This document shows positions 6,417-11,667 of a DNA stretch of 11,667 nt, piece after piece. The stretch is from positions 1 through 11,667 of the forward strand of contig JAIPFO010000076.1 of the NCBI GenBank assembly GCA_021736565.1, read 5' to 3'. A model generated the notes under the pieces. It worked only from the letters and a program-made list of their open reading frames with translations. It was not told where the DNA came from and searched no databases. This stretch comes from Phycisphaerae bacterium (GTDB lineage: Bacteria; Planctomycetota; Phycisphaerae; Sedimentisphaerales; SM23-30). Every line of letters starts with the position of its first letter. The first letter of the stretch is position 1. The translations under genes were made by a program, and so were the position numbers.

Positions 6417-7787
6417 ATGAAAAAGATGTCATGCCTCGTAATTATCGTAACTTCTTTTATTGCAATGAGTTGTATCACATTACTTGCCGAGACCGGCCCG
6501 GGATACTGGCCGAAATGGCGGGGCCCGAATGATACCGGTTCGATCGCCGCCGGGAACCCGCCGGTGAGCTGGAGTGAGACTAAAAACATCAAATGGAAAG
6601 TAAAATTCCCCGGTAAAGGGTCGTCGTCGCCGATCATCTGGGGGGATAAGATCATCTTCCAGACCGCCGTCGCCAGCAAGGCAGCAGGGGAAAATACCGC
6701 CAATAAGGCATCGGAAGCTCGCCCACCGCAAGACGCACCAAGGCGATCAGGAAGGCGTGGAGGGGGCGGCATGAGCAGCCAGGTATCCACCGAATATAAG
6801 TTCGATGTGGTCTGCCTGAACCGAAAAACCGGGGAACTCCTCTGGCAAAGGACGGTCACGGAAGCCCTGCCGCACGAAGGGCACCATCGCGATCATGGAT
6901 TTGCTTCCTTTTCACCGGTGACAGACGGCAAAAACATCTGGGCCAGTTTCGGCTCCCGAGGCATCCACTGTCTGGATATGGCAGGGAAAATCATATGGAG
7001 CAAAAACCTGGTCAAAATGAGAATGCGTGCCGGTTTCGGCGAGGGCAACTCCATCGCCCTGACCGACAAGGCAATTATCGTCGTTTCCGACCAGGAAGAC
7101 CAATCGTGGATCCATGCGTTTAATAAGGACAACGGCGAACTGCTCTGGAAAAATAAACGGGACGAGCCAACGGCCTGGGCGACCCCGCTGGCGGTACAGG
7201 TCAACGGTAAAACCCAGATCATAACCAACGCCACCAATAATGTACGCAGTTATGATGCCCAAACAGGCGACATTATCTGGCAATGCACCGGCCAGACACA
7301 AAATGTAATTCCTTCGCCGGTGGTGGGTTTTGAGAAGGTATTCTGCACGAGCGGATATCGCGGAGCCGCCCTGCAGGCCATCGAACTGGGAAAGACCGGC
7401 ACGCTCACCCCATCGAACGGCATAAGCTGGCAGGCTACCGAAGGCACGCCCTACGTCCCTTCACCGGTTCTCTATAAAGATAAGCTCTACATCTGTGCCG
7501 GCAACAAGGGCGTGATTTCCTGCTACCAGGCCCAAACCGGCACCCCCCACTTTACCCAGCAAACCCTCGAAGGCATCCAAGGCGTCTATGCCTCACCGGT
7601 TGGCGTGGCCGACCGCATCTATTTTGCCGGACGAAAAGGAACGGTGGTCGTGATCAAGAATTCCGATAAGCTGGAAGTCCTGGCCACCAACACGCTGGAT
7701 GACGGTTTCGACGCCTCACCGGCGATCGCCGGGGACGAGCTTTACCTTAAAGGAAATGAATATCTTTATTGTATCGCTGAGAAATAA
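6417..7787 (+). CDS. Secreted PQQ-like (BamB-type) beta-propeller protein
   Basis: The 456-residue protein begins MKKMSCLVIIVTSFIAMSC...LLA, a signal peptide cut near residue 24, then YWPKWRGPNDTGS, the hallmark mature N terminus of a large planctomycete and verrucomicrobial family. Repeated blade motifs follow: TGELLWQ, AGKIIWSKNL, NGELLWKNK and TGDIIWQC, the Gly-x-x-x-Trp pattern of PQQ-type blades. EGHHRDHGFASFSPVTDGK and GFGEGNSIAL are also family signatures. A low-complexity Pro/Arg/Gly insert (RPPQDAPRRSGRRGGGG) loops out near residue 110. The function of the family is not established: it may be a scaffold or a quinoprotein-like enzyme, and I see no proof of PQQ binding. The start at 6417 follows AAGGAG at a spacing of eight; the frame is open upstream to 6303, but that extension crosses the inverted repeat and precedes a complete signal peptide. 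It is transcribed alone. Confidence 0.88.
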   Translation: MKKMSCLVIIVTSFIAMSCITLLAETGPGYWPKWRGPNDTGSIAAGNPPVSWSETKNIKWKVKFPGKGSSSPIIWGDKIIFQTAVASKAAGENTANKASEARPPQDAPRRSGRRGGGGMSSQVSTEYKFDVVCLNRKTGELLWQRTVTEALPHEGHHRDHGFASFSPVTDGKNIWASFGSRGIHCLDMAGKIIWSKNLVKMRMRAGFGEGNSIALTDKAIIVVSDQEDQSWIHAFNKDNGELLWKNKRDEPTAWATPLAVQVNGKTQIITNATNNVRSYDAQTGDIIWQCTGQTQNVIPSPVVGFEKVFCTSGYRGAALQAIELGKTGTLTPSNGISWQATEGTPYVPSPVLYKDKLYICAGNKGVISCYQAQTGTPHFTQQTLEGIQGVYASPVGVADRIYFAGRKGTVVVIKNSDKLEVLATNTLDDGFDASPAIAGDELYLKGNEYLYCIAEK

Positions 7788-7793
7788 TTCTTC

Positions 7794-7822
7794 TTGCCCC
7801 ATCGCTTCGTTGTATATATACT
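7794..7822 (+). promoter_or_regulatory. Candidate promoter of the AbiEi-like gene
   Basis: TTGCCC (7794-7799) and TATACT (7817-7822) stand 17 bases apart, with four and five matches to consensus. Transcription would begin near 7829, about 30 bases before the chosen ATG. The box overlaps an upstream in-frame TTG at 7794, which argues against that codon being the translation start. Confidence 0.45.
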
Positions 7823-7859
7823 TCATGAAAACAGTACTTGTTTGAATGGAGTCTATACA

Positions 7860-8735
7860 ATGCTGCAAGTGGCCCAACAGTCTGCCAAAGAAAAAGTTGA
7901 TTGCTATTTCGACCATCTTAACCAGAAGGTTCTCACAAAAACCGACCTGGATGGTATTTTACGTCAGAATCGCTCTGCATGGGAGATTCCCCGCGCGACC
8001 ACCACGCTGGATTTCATTCAGTCGCTGATCACTGACGGGAAGATCCAGTCCGAGTTTTTCGATTTTCCCACCCGAAAATTCGTCCGGTACACACGCGATA
8101 ACCCCTCCATTTCCGAGGTGATCCTTTCGCTCAAGCCCGGGTGCCATTTTTCGCACCATACCGCCATGTACCTGCATGAGCTGACCAATAGCCCACCGCC
8201 GGCGATTTATGTTAATTTTGAGCAGAATCCCAAAAATCAGCCCCCCTTAACGCTCCGGCAGGAGAGTATCAACGTGGCTTTTGGACGGAATCCGCGGGTT
8301 ACTACGAATATTGCTGAATATCAAAACCAGAAAATATACCTGCTCAATGGGATGCATACCGATAATCTGGGGGTAATTTCCTGTCAGGGCCCCGCCGACG
8401 AGCTTATCCGGGTCACCTGTCCGGAACGCACCCTGATCGATATCACCGTTCGGCCCGCCTATTCCGGCGGCCCCGCCGAAGTGCTCAATGCCTTTCGACT
8501 CGCCCGCGGTAAATTCTCAGTGACCAAACTGGCCGATATGCTAAAAACCATGACCCACAGCTACCCTTACCATCAGGCTATTGGGTTCTACCTGCAAAGA
8601 ACCGGGGTCTACGCCCCCGCCATCCTGAAACCCCTCCGCGAATTCCCCATAAAATTCGACTTCTACCTCACCCATCAAATCCAAAATCCAAGTTACGATC
8701 CAAACTGGCGAATCTATTATCCCGCTGAGCTGTGA
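7860..8735 (+). CDS. AbiEi-type antitoxin-like transcriptional regulator, without a toxin partner
   Basis: The 291-residue protein has the AbiEi layout. An N-terminal winged-helix region (about 1-85) contains VLTKTDLDGILRQNRSAWEIP and LDFIQSLITDGKI. A middle section includes CHFSHHTAMYLHELT. The C-terminal half carries CPERTLIDITVRPAYSGGPAEVLNAFRLA and a final helical part (SVTKLADMLKTMTHSYPYHQAIGFYLQRTG). In type IV toxin-antitoxin systems AbiEi represses its own operon and neutralises the nucleotidyltransferase AbiEii, normally the next gene. Here the next gene is convergent and is not a nucleotidyltransferase, so the protein is either an orphan regulator or serves a toxin elsewhere. ATG 7860 is chosen because TGGAG lies eight to nine bases upstream and a promoter fits just before it. 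Assignment comes from sequence resemblance recalled from the family. Confidence 0.7.
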   Translation: MLQVAQQSAKEKVDCYFDHLNQKVLTKTDLDGILRQNRSAWEIPRATTTLDFIQSLITDGKIQSEFFDFPTRKFVRYTRDNPSISEVILSLKPGCHFSHHTAMYLHELTNSPPPAIYVNFEQNPKNQPPLTLRQESINVAFGRNPRVTTNIAEYQNQKIYLLNGMHTDNLGVISCQGPADELIRVTCPERTLIDITVRPAYSGGPAEVLNAFRLARGKFSVTKLADMLKTMTHSYPYHQAIGFYLQRTGVYAPAILKPLREFPIKFDFYLTHQIQNPSYDPNWRIYYPAEL

Positions 8736-8799
8736 GAAAGACAGATTTTCAGCATGGGCAAAGCTCATCCTACTTGGCTGGTCCAGCGAACGCTGGTAA
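8736..8799. other. Short convergent gap with a small hairpin
   Basis: CCAGC-GAAC-GCTGG (8783-8796) forms a five-base stem with a tetraloop, followed by TAATTAAATTT on the plus strand. It lies between the convergent AbiEi-like and membrane-protein genes, where a bidirectional terminator would be expected, but the stem is short and the T run poor. Confidence 0.3.
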
Positions 8800-9555
8800 T
8801 TAAATTTCTTCTCGAACATATTCAATGCATACGTCGTCAAAATCAAATAGTTGAAAACACACATAAAGTGGCCAAAGAAAGGCCAGAGAAAATATAAAAA
8901 ATACGTTCATAAGTTTATCGCTTTTCTTGCTTCTTAGTGGCACATTGTATAAGTCAGAATTATATTCAGGTAACAAATAATCCTTGACCAGATATTCATG
9001 AGCCTCCCAGTCATTCTCAGAATGAAATGGTGAATAATTTTTTATCTCAATAATTTCTTCAGACTTAACATTTTTTTCATTATACCGTTTCACACAAAAT
9101 GCCAATAAGCAAAACAACATCCCCAAGCCCAGCCATGCCAGATAAGCTATAATAATGGAATATTTATATATTGCCAAACCTATCAGCAGTACCAAAAGAA
9201 GTAACAAGATACGATACAGCCAGACTGGATGCCATACTGTTTTTTTTATTTCTCGTTTTTTCAGGCTATAATCTGTCTTGAGAAATGCGATCAGTCGTTT
9301 GAAATAATCCCATTGTTCTTTAGTTCCTAAAAAATTATGATCAATCAGGTCGTCATAATATCCCCACAAATCAAACGCGATATTCCAGCCAGCCTTATCT
9401 CTCTTAAAATCATTTATGTTGACAATGTCACAAAAGATAATTTCGTCAAACTTATCGGAACGAATCTCACCCCGCATATAGGCTGCAATCGTACTCGCTA
9501 ATTTATCTCGCGCTTCCCTGTGAACCTGAAAACCTTGACTCAATTTATTGACCAT
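8800..9555 (-). CDS. Unrecognised membrane protein with three predicted helices
   Basis: I do not recognise a family. From ATG 9555 the product is 251 residues. The first third is soluble and helical, with ASTIAAYMRGEIRSDKFDEIIF and FDLWGYYDDLIDH. Two adjacent hydrophobic helices follow (WLYRILLLLLVLLIGLAIY and IIIAYLAWLGLGMLFCLLAF), then an acidic soluble stretch (NDWEAHEYLVKDYLLPEYNSD) and a third helix near the C terminus (MNVFFIFSLAFLWPLYVCF). Two starts are possible: ATG 9555, four bases after the kdsA stop, or ATG 9579, which overlaps the kdsA end by 20 bases and adds MKRCGDEG. The arrangement implies translation coupled to kdsA. Base use differs sharply: a 60-base sample at 9061-9120 has 16 G or C, against 40 of 60 at 9661-9720 in kdsA. 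This suggests later acquisition behind a housekeeping gene. Confidence 0.65.
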   Translation of the reverse strand: MVNKLSQGFQVHREARDKLASTIAAYMRGEIRSDKFDEIIFCDIVNINDFKRDKAGWNIAFDLWGYYDDLIDHNFLGTKEQWDYFKRLIAFLKTDYSLKKREIKKTVWHPVWLYRILLLLLVLLIGLAIYKYSIIIAYLAWLGLGMLFCLLAFCVKRYNEKNVKSEEIIEIKNYSPFHSENDWEAHEYLVKDYLLPEYNSDLYNVPLRSKKSDKLMNVFFIFSLAFLWPLYVCFQLFDFDDVCIEYVREEI

Positions 9556-9559
9556 CCCC

Positions 9560-10396
9560 TCATCCCCGCACCGCTTCATAAACCGCTTTGCAGCTCTCCA
9601 AAAGGCCTTTCATTTCTGAAAGGGGCATCATGCAGGCGGCGTCGCTGAGGGCTTTGGCGGGATTGGGGTGGGTTTCGATGAAGAGGCCGTCGGCACCTGA
9701 CGCCATGGCGGCCCGGGCTAATACGGGGGCCATCTCGGGGGCGCCGCCGGAGCTGTTGCCCAGTCCGCCGGGCTGCTGGGTGGAATGGGTGGCGTCCATG
9801 ACCACCGGGACGCCGAGTTTTTTCATCTCCACGATCCCGCACATATCGACAACCAATCGGTTATAGCCAAACGAGCTGCCCCGTTCGACCAGGGTGACAT
9901 TCTCATTTCCCTGACCGTTGATCTTCTCGATGACATTTTTCATATCCCAGGGGGCCATAAACTGCCCCTTTTTCACCTGGACACATTTACCGGTCCGACC
10001 CGCTGCCTCTAAAATATCCGTCTGACGGGCCAGAAACGCCGGAATCTGCATCACATCCAGCACCTCAGCGCACAGAACCGCCTGTTCGGGCAAATGAATA
10101 TCCGAGACCACCGGCACCTCAAATTCTCGCTTGACCTGGTCCAGGATCCGCAACCCTTCCTGAATGCCCGGCCCGCGAAAGCTGCTGCTACTGGTCCGGT
10201 TGGCCTTATCGAAACTGGCCTTAAACACATAGCCTATCCCCAGCTTTGCAGTTAATTCTTTAAGATTTTCGGCGATTTTAAGGCAGATATCCAGGCCTTC
10301 GATAACACATGGGCCGCCCATTAGTACCAGTCCACTATTTTCGCCCAATGTGACCTGGGGGCCACCATCCGATCCGATTGTAATTATTTTGTTCAT
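9560..10396 (-). CDS. kdsA: 3-deoxy-D-manno-octulosonate 8-phosphate synthase (KDO-8-P synthase)
   Basis: The enzyme condenses phosphoenolpyruvate with arabinose 5-phosphate to KDO-8-phosphate in the cytoplasm, the first committed step toward the inner sugar of lipopolysaccharide. The 278-residue chain has the full set of motifs: GGPCVIEG (27-34), YVFKASFDKANRTSSSSFRGPG, SDIHLPEQA, QIPAFLARQTDI, KKGQFMAPWDMKNV, RGSSFGYNRLVVDM, DATHSTQQPGG and GLFIETHPNP. Cys30 in GGPCVIE marks the metal-dependent class (as in Aquifex); the E. coli enzyme, metal-independent, has Asn there. I start at ATG 10396 (MNKIITIG) because GAGAG lies four bases upstream; ATG 10399 immediately before it is an alternative, and the frame also opens at a TTG at 10420. 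The gene leads a probable two-gene unit with the membrane protein and indicates a Gram-negative envelope with LPS. Confidence 0.95.
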   Translation of the reverse strand: MNKIITIGSDGGPQVTLGENSGLVLMGGPCVIEGLDICLKIAENLKELTAKLGIGYVFKASFDKANRTSSSSFRGPGIQEGLRILDQVKREFEVPVVSDIHLPEQAVLCAEVLDVMQIPAFLARQTDILEAAGRTGKCVQVKKGQFMAPWDMKNVIEKINGQGNENVTLVERGSSFGYNRLVVDMCGIVEMKKLGVPVVMDATHSTQQPGGLGNSSGGAPEMAPVLARAAMASGADGLFIETHPNPAKALSDAACMMPLSEMKGLLESCKAVYEAVRG

Positions 10397-10405
10397 CATT
10401 CTCTC

Positions 10406-10434
10406 TTTATAAGCTTTCAAAGAAAAAAAATCAA
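10406..10434 (-). promoter_or_regulatory. Candidate promoter of kdsA
   Basis: On the minus strand TTGATT (10429-10434) and TATAAA (10406-10411) are 17 bases apart, four and five matches to consensus. The expected transcription start, near 10399, coincides with the ATGATG pair that begins kdsA, so the message would be leaderless and the GAGAG would lie upstream of the transcript start. A promoter farther upstream in the repeat would avoid this. Confidence 0.4.
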
Positions 10435-10488
10435 ATGGAGAAATAAGACGCCAGCGTCATAAGTATTTTTGGAGCCCGTTTTCCGCAT
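10417..10488 (-). other. Short repeat-derived ORF just upstream of kdsA
   Basis: Repeat R4 supplies an ATG at 10488 that opens a 23-codon frame, MRKTGSKNTYDAGV followed by a hydrophobic tail (LFLHLIFFL), ending in TGA at 10417. The peptide matches the N termini of the MscK-like and GspJ-like proteins up to AGV, but here the frame stops 18 bases before the kdsA ATG. Whether it is translated is unknown. It could act as a leader peptide or simply be a repeat by-product. Confidence 0.35.
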
Positions 10489-10537
10489 CTTAAAGACCGA
10501 TACATCACTCTAAAATTGACTTTTGACGTGGACATCA
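10447..10537 (+). repeat. Dispersed repeat copy R4, between kdsA and tsaD
   Basis: This is the best-preserved left half: GACGCCAGCGTCATAAGTA, TTTTTGGAGCCCG, TTTTCCGCATCTTAAAG, then a variable middle and TTGACTTTTGACGTGGACATCA. The middle resembles R1 and R6, not the hairpin type seen in R2 and R3, so the family has two subtypes. On the minus strand it encodes the short ORF ahead of kdsA. Confidence 0.85.
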
Positions 10538-10566
10538 GCGTTATGAGTATTTTGAGCCCGTTTTGG
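10531..10566 (+). repeat. Dispersed repeat copy R5, partial tandem copy
   Basis: GACATCAGCGTTATGAGTA and TTTTGAGCCCGTTTT repeat the left third of R4 in the same orientation with few changes. It begins in the last seven bases of R4 (GACATCA), so the two are head to tail and share a junction. The CCGCAT core with its start codon is missing. Confidence 0.8.
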
Positions 10567-10629
10567 GGTAGAAAATAGCCCATCTTTTTTTCTTTCCCAG
10601 GGCCGGTATGCTGCGCTGCGACCTTCTGA

Positions 10630-10658
10630 TTGACATTTCGCCCCCTAACCGGTAAGAT
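10630..10658 (+). promoter_or_regulatory. Candidate promoter of tsaD
   Basis: A perfect TTGACA (10630-10635) is followed after 17 bases by TAAGAT (10653-10658). Transcription would start near 10665, giving a leader of almost 90 bases. TGACAT (10631-10636) and ATGTCA (10657-10662) form an inverted repeat over the two boxes that might be an operator, though it is short enough to be chance. Confidence 0.5.
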
Positions 10659-10752
10659 GTCATGGTAAAACTGGGGCGTGCGAGAGTTCTGGCAAAGTAG
10701 TACAAGCATCCGACGGCCTAAAAATTGCATCCGAATTAATAGAAAGCAATAT

Positions 10753-11667
10753 ATGGAAAAATGTTACATTTTAGGCATTGAGAGCAGTTGTGATGAAACC
10801 GGGGTCTCTATCGTGGCCGATGGCCGGGAGGTGATCTCCAGCGTGGTCGCCTCGCAGGTCGACCTGCATAAGAAATACGGCGGCGTTGTCCCGGAAATCG
10901 CCGCCCGGGCGCACATTGAAAACATTATTCCGGTGCTCCATGAGGCCCTCGAACTGGCCAAAATCGCCCCGGAAGATCTCTCGGCGGTAGCGGTGGCCAA
11001 TTGCCCGGGCCTGGCCCCGGCGCTGCTGATCGGCGTGACCGCGGCCAAGACCCTTGCCTGGTGCTGGCAAAAGCCCCTGATCGGGGTCAATCACGTCCAC
11101 TGCCACCTCAATTCGGTGATGCTGGACGAGGCCCACGACTGTTTCCCGGCGGTGGCCCTGGTCGTCTCCGGCGGCCATACCAATATCTATCACTGCAAGT
11201 CGCCCCTGGCGTTAGAACCGCTGGGCACCACCCAGGACGATGCCGCGGGTGAGGCGTTTGACAAGGTCGCCGCCATTCTGAAACTCCCCTACCCCGGCGG
11301 CCCCTCCATAGAAAAAATCGCCAAAAACGGCAACCCCAAGGCCATTCGATTCCCACGAACCATGCTCAAGAAAGGGTCGCTGAACTTTTCCTTCAGCGGT
11401 ATTAAAACGGCCGTGCTGTATCATTGCCAGGGCCAGGATATGCTCGGTAAAGATCGCGTCCCACAAATGAGCGAGCAGGAAATCGCTGATATCGCCGCCA
11501 GTTTCCAGGCAGCGGTCGTCGAGGTGCTGGTCAAAAAGACCCTGATCGCCGTTGATCAACAAAAGGCCAAAACCGTATTGCTCGGCGGCGGCGTCGCGGC
11601 CAATACCTATCTGCGCAACAGTTTACAAGACGCCTGCGACAGGGCCAATGTCCGGCTGATCATTGCC
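10753..11667 (+). CDS. tsaD: tRNA N6-adenosine threonylcarbamoyltransferase TsaD, cut by window edge
   Basis: TsaD, with TsaB and TsaE, transfers the threonylcarbamoyl group from the TsaC product to A37 of tRNAs that read ANN codons, giving t6A. The 305 visible residues begin MEKCYILGIESSCDETGVSIV, the universal N terminus of the family. Further motifs are KYGGVVPEIAARAH, CPGLAPALLIGV, HVHCH (114-118, His114 and His118 being the HxxxH metal ligands), LVVSGGHTN, DDAAGEAFDKVA, PYPGGPSIEKIA, FSFSGIKTAV and LGGGVAANTYLR. About 30-40 residues are missing at the right edge, including the usual third metal ligand, an Asp near position 300. The ATG at 10753 aligns with the family start; the ribosome binding site is weak (AGAAAG). 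It is divergent from kdsA. Confidence 0.96.
   Translation, partial: MEKCYILGIESSCDETGVSIVADGREVISSVVASQVDLHKKYGGVVPEIAARAHIENIIPVLHEALELAKIAPEDLSAVAVANCPGLAPALLIGVTAAKTLAWCWQKPLIGVNHVHCHLNSVMLDEAHDCFPAVALVVSGGHTNIYHCKSPLALEPLGTTQDDAAGEAFDKVAAILKLPYPGGPSIEKIAKNGNPKAIRFPRTMLKKGSLNFSFSGIKTAVLYHCQGQDMLGKDRVPQMSEQEIADIAASFQAAVVEVLVKKTLIAVDQQKAKTVLLGGGVAANTYLRNSLQDACDRANVRLIIA

Larger units (their letters stand above)
10397..10752. other. Divergent intergenic region between kdsA and tsaD
   Basis: There is no convincing gene. It contains the kdsA promoter candidate, tandem repeat copies R4 and R5, a stretch at 10567-10629 where I see only a weak imperfect stem before a T-rich run, and the tsaD promoter candidate. 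The minus-strand frame at 10431-10730 runs through the repeats and has no conserved character. Confidence 0.65.

Noticed and set aside
7794..7859. Upstream TTG start for the AbiEi-like gene
   Set aside because: It lies inside the candidate -35 element and lacks a ribosome binding site; ATG 7860 has one.
10565..10592. Possible terminator (GGGGTA / TAGCCC before a T-rich run)
   Set aside because: The stem has a mismatch and few pairs, and no plus-strand gene ends upstream of it.
10431..10730. 99-codon open frame on the minus strand upstream of kdsA
   Set aside because: It consists largely of repeats R4 and R5 read in an alternative frame and antisense tsaD leader; no conserved features.
1..11667. 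CRISPR array, tRNA or rRNA gene, insertion sequence with transposase
   Set aside because: No regularly spaced direct repeats, no recognisable tRNA or rRNA sequence and no transposase reading frame were seen.

Overview
The window looks like chromosome from a Gram-negative bacterium, most likely a planctomycete (Phycisphaerae-like) or a close PVC relative. This rests on protein style: a secreted PQQ-type beta-propeller with the mature N-terminal motif WPKWRGPN, a PEP-CTERM sorted protein ending in PEP, a hydrophobic segment and RKKRR, prepilin-like proteins with RRAFTLVEILLA and KGFTLVEAL, and a metal-type KDO-8-phosphate synthase that implies lipopolysaccharide. The taxonomic placement is inference; no rRNA gene is present.

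Layout, left to right. Positions 1-2180 (minus) hold the N-terminal 726 residues of a very large MscS-superfamily channel (MscK/YjeP type), cut by the left edge. A 500-base AT-rich gap follows. Positions 2685-5084 (minus) are a compact, overlapping gspI-gspJ-gspK-like pseudopilin operon, with a strong hairpin terminator just upstream that ends the next transcript. That transcript (5302-5964, minus) is a PEP-CTERM protein with a clear ribosome binding site and a near-consensus promoter. Plus-strand genes follow: the PQQ-like propeller (6417-7787) and an AbiEi-type antitoxin-like regulator with no toxin partner (7860-8735). Convergent to these is a minus-strand pair, kdsA (9560-10396) and, overlapping or abutting its 3' end, an AT-rich gene for an unrecognised three-helix membrane protein. 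The plus-strand tsaD (10753 to the right edge) is divergent from kdsA and lacks only its C-terminal end.

The most interesting feature is a dispersed repeat family of about 85-105 bases. I find seven full or partial copies, all in the same orientation, at nearly every gene boundary (2128-2230, 2520-2606, 4607-4700, 5242-5292, 6243-6292, 10447-10537, 10531-10566). Read on the minus strand, full copies contain an ATG followed by an open frame of the type MRxTGxKNTYDAGVK. In two copies that frame runs directly into a gene: it forms the N terminus of the MscK-like protein (joined to its signal peptide) and of the GspJ-like prepilin (joined to its type IV pilin leader). A third copy makes a short ORF ending just before kdsA. 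The repeat therefore seems to supply start codons and leader extensions to neighbouring genes, rather like an in-frame, protein-coding version of bacterial intergenic palindromic repeats.

Other points of interest are two candidate promoters placed so that transcripts would begin at or next to the start codon (gspI, kdsA), a perfect 10-base inverted repeat bracketing the propeller gene's promoter, and calcium-loop-like Asp clusters in GspK.
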